64,000 nucleotides of DNA from Paraburkholderia phytofirmans PsJN (GCF_000020125.1 NC_010676.1:1488001-1552000), one strand, 5' to 3'; counted from the first letter of the stretch, positions 17,935-26,703 are shown. Numbers and translations: made by a program. Notes: a model not told the origin generated them from the letters alone.

Positions 17935-18872
17935 ACTGGCCTCGCGGATTCGAGCGCCTGGTTCGCCGCGCGTGAAGCAGGAGTCGCTTCGTCGGCGAGG
18001 CAGTTTTCCACGAAGGCGGTGAACTGTCTTGCCTTGGTGCTCGCGAGGCGTCCGGTCGGATAGACGGCCGACAGACTGATGGTGGGCAGCATCCAGTCGT
18101 CCATGACCGACACCACCGCGCCCGACTTCAGCTCCGGCGTAAAGGCCCATTCGGACGCCACGGCAACGCCCATGTCGGCGAAGACGGCCGCGCGCAGGCC
18201 TTCGGTCGCGGTGATCCTGAGGCGCCCTTGCATGCGCACCGAGACTTCCGCGGTTTCCTTGCGGAACTTCCAGTCTTCGCCGCCGCCGTCGCGCGTGTAG
18301 ATGAGGCACTTGTGCGCGAGCAGATCGGCCGGCGCCGCGGGAATGCCGTGACGGTTGAAGTAAGCCGGTGTGGCGATCACGCGGCGGCGCGCCTCGGCAA
18401 TGCGGCGCGCGGTCATGTTGGAATCGGTGAGCTCGCCCATGCGCAAGGCGACGTCGATGCCCTCCTCGACGAGGTCGATATTCCGGTCGTCGAGCACGAG
18501 TTCGAGTTCGAGGTGCGGATGGTCGTCGAGAAACGCCGGCAGACGCGGCACGATATGCAGCCGCGCGAAACACACCGCCGCCGAGACCCGCAGTTTGCCC
18601 GAGAGGCCGGCCGCCGAGCCGCGCGCGGCCATCACGGCTTCGTCGGTTTCCTCCACCGCGCGTTTGGCGCGCTGGTAGAAGCTGGTGCCGGCTTCGGTCG
18701 GCGTGAGGGTGCGCGTGGTGCGAAGCAGGAGCTTGACGCCGAGCCACTCCTCGAGTTGCGCGATCGCTTTCGACACTGCCGGCTGACCGACATCGAAATG
18801 GCGCGCGGCGGCCGAAAACGAGCCGGTGTCGACCACGCGTATGAAAATTTCGATTGCCGCCAGGCGGTCCAT
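17931..18872 (-). CDS. LysR-family transcriptional regulator
   Basis: 313 residues from ATG 18872, which has GGGAGA about 6 bases upstream. The N-terminal winged helix (1-60) has the classic MDRLAAIEIFIRVVDTGSFSAAARHF start and QPAVSKAIAQLEEWLGVKLL recognition helix. Residues 90-300 are the periplasmic-binding-like effector domain of the CrgA/PA2758 type (RLPAFLDDHPHLELELVLDDRNIDLVEEGIDVALR). It is divergent from the peroxiredoxin-like gene (93-bp gap) and convergent with the quinone-reductase-like gene; either could be its target. The ligand is unknown. Confidence 0.93.
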   Translation of the reverse strand: MDRLAAIEIFIRVVDTGSFSAAARHFDVGQPAVSKAIAQLEEWLGVKLLLRTTRTLTPTEAGTSFYQRAKRAVEETDEAVMAARGSAAGLSGKLRVSAAVCFARLHIVPRLPAFLDDHPHLELELVLDDRNIDLVEEGIDVALRMGELTDSNMTARRIAEARRRVIATPAYFNRHGIPAAPADLLAHKCLIYTRDGGGEDWKFRKETAEVSVRMQGRLRITATEGLRAAVFADMGVAVASEWAFTPELKSGAVVSVMDDWMLPTISLSAVYPTGRLASTKARQFTAFVENCLADEATPASRAANQALESARPV

Positions 18873-18965
18873 CACATGTCTCCCGTGGAATAAGTGCAGC
18901 CGATTTTGCACCTTTCGCACGGACAGTGGAATGAATAAATGGGTCGCCGGGACACGGAGGGAAAC

Positions 18966-19646
18966 ATGGCAGACGTACAAACCGATGACAGCGCCGCAAT
19001 GCGGCCAGCACGGCAGTCGCGGCAATCGGAGATCGACGCCGAGCTGGCACTCGGCGCGGCGGCCGCAGTGGCGTCGAACGCCTTGCGGGCGGGCTCGCGC
19101 GCGCCGCTTTTCACGTTGTCCGATCGCGCCGGCCGGCGCGTGAGCCTCGACGAACTGCTGAGCGCCGGACCGGTCGTGCTGCATTTTTTCAGAGGCGGCT
19201 GGTGTACGTTCGCCGAGTCGAGTCTGGCCGATTTTGCGGCGGGCTACGAGGACGTGCTCGCGCTCGGCGCGAGCGCCGTCGCCATCGCGCCGCCGTGCGG
19301 GAGTGCGGTGCAGCGCGCCTCTGGCCATCTGCGTGAATTGCTCGACGTGGACCTGCAGGTCGCACGCGCTTATGGCGTTGCGTTCGAACTGCCGCTGCGT
19401 CTGCGCGCCACCTATGAACGGCTGGGTTACACGCGGCCGGCGGCCAGCGAGGCAAGCCGCTGGCTGGTTCCCATTCCGGCCACGTTCGTGCTAGATCGCG
19501 ACGGCGGCGCCGCCCTGGTTCACGTCGACGTGGACTATCGCAAATCGCTCGACATCGAATCGCTGCTGCGTGCGCTCAAGGCGCTTCAGGCAAGGCATGC
19601 AACCGGTTTGCATGCAATGCGCGAGCGCCCTGGCCGCAGTTTGTAG
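18966..19646 (+). CDS. AhpC/TSA (peroxiredoxin)-like protein with altered active site
   Basis: 226 residues from ATG 18966 (GGAGG six bases upstream). Thioredoxin-fold protein of the peroxiredoxin-like family: SRAPLFTLSDRAGRRVSLDELL leads into VLHFFRGGWCTFAESSL. The usual WCPYC dicysteine is replaced by WCTFA, so only the first Cys remains. A second Cys in APPCGS could be a substitute. The N-terminus carries a long, helical extension (1-50). It could be a one-Cys thiol peroxidase or a redox-inactive relative. It is divergent from a LysR gene, a common arrangement for oxidative stress genes. Confidence 0.78.
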   Translation: MADVQTDDSAAMRPARQSRQSEIDAELALGAAAAVASNALRAGSRAPLFTLSDRAGRRVSLDELLSAGPVVLHFFRGGWCTFAESSLADFAAGYEDVLALGASAVAIAPPCGSAVQRASGHLRELLDVDLQVARAYGVAFELPLRLRATYERLGYTRPAASEASRWLVPIPATFVLDRDGGAALVHVDVDYRKSLDIESLLRALKALQARHATGLHAMRERPGRSL

Positions 19647-19670
19647 AGGGGTCTCCCGCGACGCTCACAC

Positions 19671-20015
19671 TCACTGCACCGTGATGGTCTCCTTCATATT
19701 CGGATGAATGCCGCAGAACACCTTGTACACGCCTGGCTTGTCGAACTTGAACTGGTACGTGTCGTTCTGATCGAGCGCGGCGGAGCGGAACATGCCCGAG
19801 TCGTTCACCACCGTGTGCGGTTCGCCGTCGAGATTTTTCCAGGTCACGGTCGAACCGGCTTTGACCGTCATCTCCATCGGCATGAACATGAAATTCTTGA
19901 TGGTGACGGTGTTCGGCGTCTGCGCGCGCGCCACGGACAACCCCGACGATGCCGCGAACAATGCCGAACTTGCGGCCACGGCGAGCAAAACGCGGCGAAT
20001 GTTTTTGATTTGCAT
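19671..20015 (-). CDS. Periplasmic cupredoxin (amicyanin/pseudoazurin-like)
   Basis: 114 residues. A Sec signal peptide ends near SVARAQ (about residue 31). The mature 83 residues form one cupredoxin domain with all type 1 copper ligands visible: His in GEPHTVVND and Cys, His and Met in VFCGIHPNMK. The short Cys-x2-His-x2-Met loop is of the plastocyanin/amicyanin class. It should carry electrons in the periplasm. It follows the Tat metallophosphoesterase gene after 33 bp and is probably its operon partner. Confidence 0.92.
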   Translation of the reverse strand: MQIKNIRRVLLAVAASSALFAASSGLSVARAQTPNTVTIKNFMFMPMEMTVKAGSTVTWKNLDGEPHTVVNDSGMFRSAALDQNDTYQFKFDKPGVYKVFCGIHPNMKETITVQ

Positions 20016-20048
20016 AACTGATCTCCAGCGATAGAAAAGAACTGACGT

Positions 20049-20993
20049 TTAAACCAGCGTGGTGTCGTCGAGCGTGGCCTTGAGTGGATGCCGGGCAATC
20101 TTGATGCTGGTCACTCCGAGCATTTTCGGAAGCTGGTCGCTCGCCACCGTCAACGGTCCAGGACCCGGGCCGTTGCCGGCGGTCGGCTGCGGATAAGCCG
20201 TCGAGCGCGCCGTGTGGAAAGTGATGTTGCCCTCCACTTTCGACACGATCTGATGAATGTGGCCGTTCAGCACGGTCACCGAGCCGAAGCGTTTCAGATA
20301 GCTCATCGCCTGGCCGGCATCGCCCGTGCCCCAGCCCCACGGCTCGTAGATCGTCCACATCGGCATGTGCGCGAATACGACGATCGGCGTGCTGGACGAA
20401 CGCCCTTTCAGATCGTTTTCAAGCCACTCGAGCTGGTCGTCGCCGAGGCCGCCCAGGCCGTTCGGCTTGAAATGCATCACGTTGACGAGGCCGACGAAAT
20501 GCACGCCCTGATGGTCGAAGCTGTAATAGCCCTTGTTGTCCGAAGCCTTGCCGAAGCGGCTGAAATATTCGGTTCCGGGGCCGTCCGTCACGTCGTGTTC
20601 GCCGGGCACGGTGTGCAACTCCGTGATATTCAGACCGGACATCAACTGGGCGGCCAGATCGAACTCCGATGGCTTGGAAAGATGCGTGATATCGCCGGTA
20701 TGAATGGTCAACGCGGGCTTGACCGGCATCGCGTTGACGTACTCGATGGTCTGTTTCAGCGTGCCCGCCACGTCGGGATTGGCTTCCTTGTTAAAACCGA
20801 TATGCGAGTCGCTGATCTGCAGGAAAAGCGGCACGCCGCCTTTTGCAGCGGACGAGTTCGGGTCGGCCGCGAGGGCCAGCTCCACGGGCGTGAGAATGCC
20901 GCCCGCCAGAACGAACACCGTGCCGAGACCACCGAACGCAAGACACTTGAGTGCGCCGCGCCGCGACGCGTTGAATGAATCATGTGATGACAT
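20049..20993 (-). CDS. Tat-exported metallophosphoesterase
   Basis: 314 residues from ATG 20993, with GAGG five bases upstream. The Tat signal (ASRRGALKCLAFGGLG) exports a folded, metal-loaded protein. Calcineurin-like motifs in order are DSHIG, GDITH, GEHDV, FAHMP and GHIHQ. The third motif is normally GNHD; here the Asn metal ligand is Glu. The dinuclear site and periplasmic location suggest a phosphodiesterase or phosphatase, substrate unknown. The operon with a cupredoxin hints at a link to copper or respiratory electron flow, but that is inference. Confidence 0.87.
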   Translation of the reverse strand: MSSHDSFNASRRGALKCLAFGGLGTVFVLAGGILTPVELALAADPNSSAAKGGVPLFLQISDSHIGFNKEANPDVAGTLKQTIEYVNAMPVKPALTIHTGDITHLSKPSEFDLAAQLMSGLNITELHTVPGEHDVTDGPGTEYFSRFGKASDNKGYYSFDHQGVHFVGLVNVMHFKPNGLGGLGDDQLEWLENDLKGRSSSTPIVVFAHMPMWTIYEPWGWGTGDAGQAMSYLKRFGSVTVLNGHIHQIVSKVEGNITFHTARSTAYPQPTAGNGPGPGPLTVASDQLPKMLGVTSIKIARHPLKATLDDTTLV

Positions 20994-21372
20994 GTTGACC
21001 TCACGATTAAGAGTCGCAGTCGAGCCGTGGATCATCCGGCGGCCCTCGCGAGTCGTTCGTCAGGCATGACTGCGCCGGTGCCGGTTTTATTCCAGCTTCG
21101 ATTAGCCGGCGGATGAATCGTGTTGCTGCGTCGACGGACTGATAGAGGCTTACGTCGCGGCGAGCGAACGCCGCGCTCGCGTCGAGCACTTGCGCTGCAT
21201 CTGATACGCATGCCTGAGAGGCATGCCCGCCAGCTTATAAAGTCTTTTTACTCCGGCCGGGAAGTCACTAAATTGCAGTCAAGGCATCGATTCAAGCAGA
21301 TCAAACCCGCTCAACCAGCCAGCGGCCTGCTTCGCCCCCATACCGCAAATACATACCCATCAGGAGTTTGAA
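20994..21372. promoter_or_regulatory. Divergent intergenic region with 8-bp inverted repeat
   Basis: 379 bp between the metallophosphoesterase operon and the SDR gene; frames here lack coding quality. A perfect inverted repeat GCATGCCT-GAG-AGGCATGC occupies 21208-21226. It is followed by an AT-rich stretch with TTATAA at 21235-21240, so it could be an operator or a transcript hairpin. No U-run follows directly, so it is not a standard terminator. Confidence 0.5.
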
Positions 21373-22119
21373 ATGAGCCAGCCCGTCGTTCTGATCACCG
21401 GCGCACTCACCGGCATCGGCCGCGCCACTGCCTTCGCCTTTGCCGACAGCGGCGCCCGTCTCGTCGTCTCCGGCCGTCGCGAAGTCGAAGGCAAGGCCCT
21501 CGAAAAAGAACTGCGCGAACTCGGCGCGGACGCCCACTTCATCCAGGCCGACGTGCGCCGCGACGACGAAGTCGCGAACCTCGTCGACCAGACAGTCGCG
21601 CGCTTCGGCCGCATCGACGCCGCCGTGAACAACGCCGGCACCGAAGGCCAGCCCGGCGCGATCACGAGTCAAACCGTCGAGAGCTACAGCGCCACGTTCG
21701 ACACCAACGTGCTCGGCACGCTGCTCAGCATGAAGCACGAACTGCGCGTGATGTCGGCGCAAAAGAGCGGCAGCGTAGTGAACGTTTCGTCGACGTACGG
21801 CCACGAAGGCGCGGCCTTCGCTTCCGTGTACGCCGGCAGCAAGCATGCGGTGGAAGGCATGACGAAGTCGGCGGCGCTCGAAGTGGCGTCCACCGGCGTG
21901 CGGGTCAACGCGGTCGCGCCGGGGCCGACCGATACCGGCATGCTCGACCGCTTCACCGGCACGCCGGAGAACAAGGCCGCGCTCGCCGCCAAGGTGCCGC
22001 TCGGCCGGGTCGGCCAGCCGGTCGATGTGGCGCGCGCCGTCGTGTTCCTGGCGTCGGAGGCGGCGTCGTTCATCACGGGGCAGATCTTGACCGTCGACGG
22101 CGGTAAGACGGCGGGCTGA
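21373..22119 (+). CDS. Short-chain dehydrogenase/reductase (SDR)
   Basis: 248 residues, classical SDR. The Rossmann motif TGALTGIG is at 9-16, NNAG is near residue 90, the catalytic Ser lies in VNVSSTYG and the Tyr-Lys pair in VYAGSK (YxxxK). GRREVEG after strand 2 holds Arg residues that favour NADP(H). The C-terminal FLASEAASFITGQILTVDGG is typical of the FabG-like group. The substrate cannot be assigned. A GST gene follows 68 bp later on the same strand and may share its transcript. Confidence 0.9.
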   Translation: MSQPVVLITGALTGIGRATAFAFADSGARLVVSGRREVEGKALEKELRELGADAHFIQADVRRDDEVANLVDQTVARFGRIDAAVNNAGTEGQPGAITSQTVESYSATFDTNVLGTLLSMKHELRVMSAQKSGSVVNVSSTYGHEGAAFASVYAGSKHAVEGMTKSAALEVASTGVRVNAVAPGPTDTGMLDRFTGTPENKAALAAKVPLGRVGQPVDVARAVVFLASEAASFITGQILTVDGGKTAG

Positions 22120-22187
22120 TTGTCGCCCGATTGCAGCGGCGCGCGGCCACGCGCGCGCCGCGAAGCATCATTCAAAGGACTCTAAAC

Positions 22188-22835
22188 ATGACTACCGAAA
22201 CATTGACGCTTTACCATTCCACCGCGTCGCCGAACTCGCGGCGAGTGCGCATCTTTCTCGCCGAAAAAGGCGTCACGGTGAAGCTCGCGGCGGTCGACCT
22301 CGGCAAACGCGAACAGCACGGTGACGCGTATCGCGCAATCAATCCCCGTCGTGTCGTGCCGACGCTGGTGCTTGAAGACGGCACGTCGATCGGCGAGGTG
22401 CCCGCCATCCAGCGCTATATTGAGGACGTCTATCCCGGCACACCGCTTTTCGGCATCACGCCGAAAGACAAAGCGCTGATCACGATGTGGGAGCGGCGCG
22501 CGGAACAGGAGGGGTTTGCCTCGGTGATGGAAGCGATCCGCAACACCGCGCCCGGTTTGAAGGGCCGCGCGATTGCCGGCCCGCACGACTACGAGCAGAT
22601 TGCCGCGCTCGCCGAACGCAGCCGGCAACGGGCTGTCCATTTTATGGAGGACCTCGACAATCGCTTGAAACAGTCCGCGTTCGTGGCGGGCGAACGCTTC
22701 TCGGTTGCCGACATTACCGCACTGGTGACAATCGACTTCGCCGCGAAAGCAATCGACTTGCAAGTGCCGGCTGATCTGAAATCGCTCAGGCGTTGGTATG
22801 ACACAGTGTCCTCGCGGCCCAGCGCCACGGCGTGA
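22188..22835 (+). CDS. Glutathione S-transferase family protein
   Basis: 215 residues from ATG 22188. It begins LTLYHSTASPNSRRVRIFLAEKG, with Ser as the probable glutathione-activating residue, followed by the cis-proline motif RVVPTLVLEDG and IGEVPAIQRYIEDVYP. The C-terminal helical domain includes FSVADITALVTIDF. It resembles URE2/Gst-like bacterial enzymes. It follows an SDR gene, a pairing often seen in detoxification, but no substrate is indicated. Confidence 0.88.
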   Translation: MTTETLTLYHSTASPNSRRVRIFLAEKGVTVKLAAVDLGKREQHGDAYRAINPRRVVPTLVLEDGTSIGEVPAIQRYIEDVYPGTPLFGITPKDKALITMWERRAEQEGFASVMEAIRNTAPGLKGRAIAGPHDYEQIAALAERSRQRAVHFMEDLDNRLKQSAFVAGERFSVADITALVTIDFAAKAIDLQVPADLKSLRRWYDTVSSRPSATA

Positions 22836-22867
22836 CCTGTCGCGGCATCCGTAGTCCGTAGCGGCAC

Positions 22868-22908
22868 GAAGAAAGCGGCCCGCATCGCTGCAATACGATG
22901 CGGGCCGC
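22868..22908 (-). terminator. Rho-independent terminator of the M1 aminopeptidase gene
   Basis: Perfect 13-bp stem between 22875-22887 (GCGGCCCGCATCG) and 22896-22908, with an 8-base loop. Read on the minus strand it is followed by TTTCTTC. It lies 22 bp past the aminopeptidase stop. Confidence 0.8.
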
Positions 22909-22929
22909 CGAACTACCCAATACGCCCGC

Positions 22930-25113
22930 TTATTGGCCTTGCTGCGCCTGCGGCTTCAGTTTGAACTTGCCCTGATAGCGGATCGTCGGACGCTGCGATT
23001 GCGTGGTCGGCGCCGTCATCAGCAACTGGCGTGCGAGCGGTGTGGCCGCCGGGCTCAGCGAGCCGATACTCGTGACGCGCGACGGATCCGCGAGACCGTT
23101 ATTCACCAGCAGCTTCGCTTCGAGTTGCAGACTGGTCAGCAGAACCGGATCCTTCAGCGCGTTACCTTGCGCGAGCAACTGGCTCCACGCGCTGTTGCTG
23201 TAGTTGGTCACGTAGTAGTCGAGACCGCTCGGATCGGCAAGCACCGCGGAACAGCCGTTCAGACGCACCTGGGTTTGCGTGTCCTTCATCGCCAACGTCT
23301 TGCGCGAAGTGAGGCCGTCGCCGTATGCGAGTGTCAACGGGATGGTCCACTGTGTGCCCGGATACTGATTCTGATTCGGGAACGGCGACTGTTTCAGCGT
23401 GACCACCGTCTGGTTAGTCGTCAGATCGCACTGCGTGTCGAGCGAAATCAGCGGCACGCCTGTTTGCCGCACGAAGCTGTCGCCGATCGCCACCATCGGC
23501 TGGCCGCTAGCCTTCGACAGTTCGTCCCACAAACGCCTGGGCGTAACGTTGCCGAGCGAATAGTCGGCGAGATACGACTGAAGGCCCTTGCGCATCGTTT
23601 CTTCACCCAGATAGTTCTCCAGCATCTTCAGCACGTGACCGCCTTTGTCGTACGTGAAGGCGCTCGCGCTCAGCACGAAGTCGTTCGACGCCCAGCCGTT
23701 GAAATTCGGCTGCACCGGGAACGCCGTGGACTTCAGGTCAGCGTTGATCACCGCGTACTTGTTCTTCACGTCGTCGACCCAGCTGAAACGGTCCGGGAAG
23801 AAGCGCACCTTGGTCTTGTTCTCGAAGAACGTCGCGAACGACTCGTTCAGCCAGACATCGTCCCACCAGTCGAGCGTGACGAGATCGCCGAACCATTGGT
23901 GCGCCGCTTCGTGCGTGAGCACCGTCACGCCGTAATCGGACATGGTCGTGCCCGGCGCCGGCAGAATGTCGTCGGCGAATTCGAGAATGGCGCCCCAGTT
24001 CTCCATGCCGCCGAAGTTCAGGTCCTTCTGCTCCTTGAACGCGTCGTTGGCCGCGATCGTGTCGAACTTGGTGAGCGGCAGCGGAATGCCGGTGTAGCGA
24101 TAGTAGTAATCGAGCGCCTGCTTGGTCTGCTGCATGGCCGGTTTGGCCCAGTCACGCATGCCGGGCGGCGTGAAAATCCGCAGATGCAGTCCCTTGCCGT
24201 CGGGCAACGGGCTCGTGAAGTCGTCTTCGAGAATGTCGAACTGCCCGCCGCCGAAGAACAGCAGATACGACGGCATGGGCGGCGTCTTCTCGAACGACAC
24301 CAGCTTGTAGCCGCTATCCACGTTCACCGCCGGTTTCTCCGCCGCGTTCGAGACCACGTTCCAGTTCTGTGGCACCTCCGCGCTCACCTCGTAGGTGGGC
24401 CGGAAAGCCGGCTCGTCCCAGCCGGGGAACCATTGGCGCGCGAGGTTCGATTCGCCCTGCGTGAGGATCGCGCCGCTCGTCGTGCCGTCGGTCGACTTCA
24501 GGTCGACGCGGAACACGCCTTCGGCCGCGGAGCAACCCGGATACGGATCGTCGCCGCAACTGCCGCCGGTCTTGGCGACCGGATCGTCATAGGTCTTGAA
24601 GTTGATGATGCCGCTCCACTCCATATGCAGCGAGTAGTTGCCGGCGGCGATCTGCCCGCTCACGGGGCGCAGTTGATAGAAGTCGCCGTCGTCCTGCGGC
24701 GTGGCGATCAGCGCGATGTTACCGGGCTGAAGCGTAATCGTGCCGTTGGTGAACTTGACCCGGTGCCCGGCAATCGTGATCGCGTTGACGGCCTTCTGCA
24801 CCTTGATCTGCACGTCGGCGCGGCCGTCGAATGAAGACAGCGCGGGGTTCGGCCGGAACCACAGCTTGTAGTTGATCGGCGTGACCGTGTCGGGCAACTC
24901 GACCGGCGGCACCGTCTTGTTGATCGAGGTGTCCGCCACGACCGGCGCGGCGGGCGGAGCCAGCGCCACTTCGGAGGCGCCTGACGCAACTGCGGGCGCC
25001 TGCGCGGATTTGCTCGTCAAGGAAGACGAGCCGTCGCTGCCGCCGCATCCCGCCAGAATCGCAATTCCGGCTAGTGCGAGGCACTGCATCTGCAATCGGA
25101 AATTTATACGCAT
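22930..25113 (-). CDS. M1-family metallo-aminopeptidase, lipoprotein
   Basis: 727 residues. A lipoprotein signal ends at Cys23 (LAGC), then a low-complexity linker runs to about 70. The M1 fold follows: substrate-binding GGMENWG at 368-374 and zinc motif HEAAHQWFG with His401, Glu402, His405 and third ligand Glu424 (NES). All catalytic residues are present. It is shorter than PepN (about 870 residues) and lacks its large C-terminal domain; it is closer to ERAP/LTA4-like secreted bacterial enzymes. It probably trims peptides at the outer membrane or in the periplasm. The start has GAGG seven bases upstream, and a terminator closes the unit. Confidence 0.93.
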   Translation of the reverse strand: MRINFRLQMQCLALAGIAILAGCGGSDGSSSLTSKSAQAPAVASGASEVALAPPAAPVVADTSINKTVPPVELPDTVTPINYKLWFRPNPALSSFDGRADVQIKVQKAVNAITIAGHRVKFTNGTITLQPGNIALIATPQDDGDFYQLRPVSGQIAAGNYSLHMEWSGIINFKTYDDPVAKTGGSCGDDPYPGCSAAEGVFRVDLKSTDGTTSGAILTQGESNLARQWFPGWDEPAFRPTYEVSAEVPQNWNVVSNAAEKPAVNVDSGYKLVSFEKTPPMPSYLLFFGGGQFDILEDDFTSPLPDGKGLHLRIFTPPGMRDWAKPAMQQTKQALDYYYRYTGIPLPLTKFDTIAANDAFKEQKDLNFGGMENWGAILEFADDILPAPGTTMSDYGVTVLTHEAAHQWFGDLVTLDWWDDVWLNESFATFFENKTKVRFFPDRFSWVDDVKNKYAVINADLKSTAFPVQPNFNGWASNDFVLSASAFTYDKGGHVLKMLENYLGEETMRKGLQSYLADYSLGNVTPRRLWDELSKASGQPMVAIGDSFVRQTGVPLISLDTQCDLTTNQTVVTLKQSPFPNQNQYPGTQWTIPLTLAYGDGLTSRKTLAMKDTQTQVRLNGCSAVLADPSGLDYYVTNYSNSAWSQLLAQGNALKDPVLLTSLQLEAKLLVNNGLADPSRVTSIGSLSPAATPLARQLLMTAPTTQSQRPTIRYQGKFKLKPQAQQGQ

Positions 25114-25308
25114 GATTAATCCTCGACTCCCAATATCGGCAAAATAAAGTGCATTGAGTGTTTAAGCTGGTTTTCTTTTTTTTCAGCGAAAAAGGTCTCC
25201 CGCACTAGCACCGAATTGCTAGCGAGAATATAAGGACGTGTTGGCGCCTCAGCACTTGTGGCTGATTTTAGAAATGCGACACACATTTATTACAATGCTT
25301 TCATATCG

Positions 25309-25334
25309 ACAGCCGGGGGATTTTCCCCGGCTGT
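25309..25334. repeat. GC-rich hairpin in non-coding gap
   Basis: Perfect 10-bp stem ACAGCCGGGG / CCCCGGCTGT with a 6-base loop (GATTTT). Neither side has a proper U-run, so termination is doubtful. It may belong to a small RNA. Confidence 0.6.
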
Positions 25335-25483
25335 TATTCGATCGTCTCGCTGATCGGCAAAGTGGCGGCTCGCCTGTGTCTCCGGGCAGGTGGATTAGAC
25401 CGAATCAGTTTTTGGACGACAGTGCGTAGCCTAGTTTGGCAAACGTTCCCGTGTCAACTTCCTTTCACAAACTTTCTTTCGCT

Positions 25484-25509
25484 CATTCGATTTGCATGCA
25501 AATCGAATG
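25484..25509. repeat. Perfect 26-bp palindrome
   Basis: The half-site CATTCGATTTGCA is followed directly by its exact reverse complement, with no spacer and no mismatch. It includes the GCATGC hexamer at the centre. Symmetry stops exactly at both ends. It is about 190 bp downstream of the aldo/keto reductase stop and about 370 bp upstream of the aminopeptidase start. Confidence 0.85.
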
Positions 25510-25701
25510 GCATCGGCAATGAAGCCGAGTTAATCCTCTAGGAATCGCGAGATCGCGTATGACTACGGGAAACTTTATTTTTCCTGGCGCGCTATTGTGC
25601 TATGCGAAATGGCGCGAGCGAATAACGTCGAATGAGGTTTTAATTTGAACTAGCTGGAGAGTTCACCAAGGAATTATTGCGAATAATACGCAAACGATCG
25701 G

Positions 25702-26703
25702 TTAGCCATTCACCGTCGCCACGATTCGTGCGCATATCGCCTCGTCGGGCAATGGGCCCGAACCGGCCCGAACATTGTCCGCCATGTATTGCGGACGCCC
25801 CGTGCCGGGAATCACGACCGTCACCGCGGGCTGAGCGAGCACGAACTTCAGAAGAATCTGCGCCCAGCTCGTGCAGCCGATTTCCGCCGCCCACTCAGGC
25901 AGCGGCGTTTTGCCGACGCGTGCCAGCAAGCCGCCGCCGCCGAAAGGCTGATTGATCACGACGCCGATGCCCAAGTCCGCCGCGAGCGGCAAGATGCGCG
26001 TTTCGGCGGCGCGGTCGTCCGCGGCGTAGTTGATCTGCACGAAGTCGGGCTTCTCGCTGCGCATGACAGCGGCGACTTCGTCGAACGCACTCGACGTGTA
26101 GTGCGTGATGCCGATATAGCGAATCCGGCCGCGCGCTTTCCAGTCGCGCAGCGTGGCGAGTTGCGTGCGCCAGTCGAGCAGGTTGTGAACCTGCATCAGA
26201 TCGATGCGCGGCTGCTGAAAGCGGCGCAGCGATTCTTCCATCTGCGCGATGCCGGCTTCGCGTCCTTCGGTCCAGACCTTGGTGGCGACGAAGGCTTTGT
26301 CGTGCGCATCCAGTTGCGTAAGCAACGCACCGGCCACGGCTTCCGACGAGCCGTACATCGGCGATGAATCGATCACCGAACCACCGGCTTCGAACAGAAT
26401 ACGCAGCACGTCGGCGAGTTGCGCGCGGCCGGCGGGATCGGCGCCGACATCGAAGGTGCGCCAGGTGCCGCAGCCGACCACGGGCAAGCGTTCGCCCGTG
26501 GCGGGAATTACGCGTTGCGACATGCGTGGGAGCGGCGTGGTGGCGGATGCGGCTTGCGATTTGGGCGTTGGCGTTGGCGTTTGAGCCGCCGCCATCCGAG
26601 GCAATGCGAGCGACGCCGACAAGCCGACCACAGTGTGTCCCGCCGAGCGCAGAAAACGGCGCCTGCCCGAAATCCCCACAGCGTTTTTCGACGAAAGTGC
26701 CAT
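25702..26703 (-). CDS. Tat-exported aldo/keto reductase
   Basis: 333 residues from ATG 26703. A Tat signal (SGRRRFLRSAGHTVVGLSASLALP) is followed by a Pro/Thr-rich spacer and an aldo/keto reductase TIM barrel. The tetrad is visible: Asp in VIDSSPMYG, the Tyr of the same motif, Lys in VATKVW, and His in LMQVHNLLDW. PFGGGGLLARVG and VIPGTGRPQYMADN are late-barrel cofactor motifs. An NADPH-type enzyme exported folded is unusual, because free NADPH is not expected in the periplasm, though similar Tat-AKR proteins are known. The physiological substrate is unknown. Confidence 0.87.
   Translation of the reverse strand: MALSSKNAVGISGRRRFLRSAGHTVVGLSASLALPRMAAAQTPTPTPKSQAASATTPLPRMSQRVIPATGERLPVVGCGTWRTFDVGADPAGRAQLADVLRILFEAGGSVIDSSPMYGSSEAVAGALLTQLDAHDKAFVATKVWTEGREAGIAQMEESLRRFQQPRIDLMQVHNLLDWRTQLATLRDWKARGRIRYIGITHYTSSAFDEVAAVMRSEKPDFVQINYAADDRAAETRILPLAADLGIGVVINQPFGGGGLLARVGKTPLPEWAAEIGCTSWAQILLKFVLAQPAVTVVIPGTGRPQYMADNVRAGSGPLPDEAICARIVATVNG

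Larger units (their letters stand above)
25114..25701. other. 588-bp non-coding, relatively AT-rich gap
   Basis: No credible gene in either strand. It is clearly richer in A+T than its surroundings. It contains a GC-rich hairpin (25309-25334) and a perfect 26-bp palindrome (25484-25509), both listed separately. A TACAAT hexamer at 25291-25296 just before the hairpin could be a -10 box. The left end holds the aminopeptidase promoter. Confidence 0.6.

Noticed and set aside
18939..18965. Upstream start of the peroxiredoxin-like gene at 18939
   Set aside because: ATG 18966 has GGAGG at proper spacing and fits the family start better.
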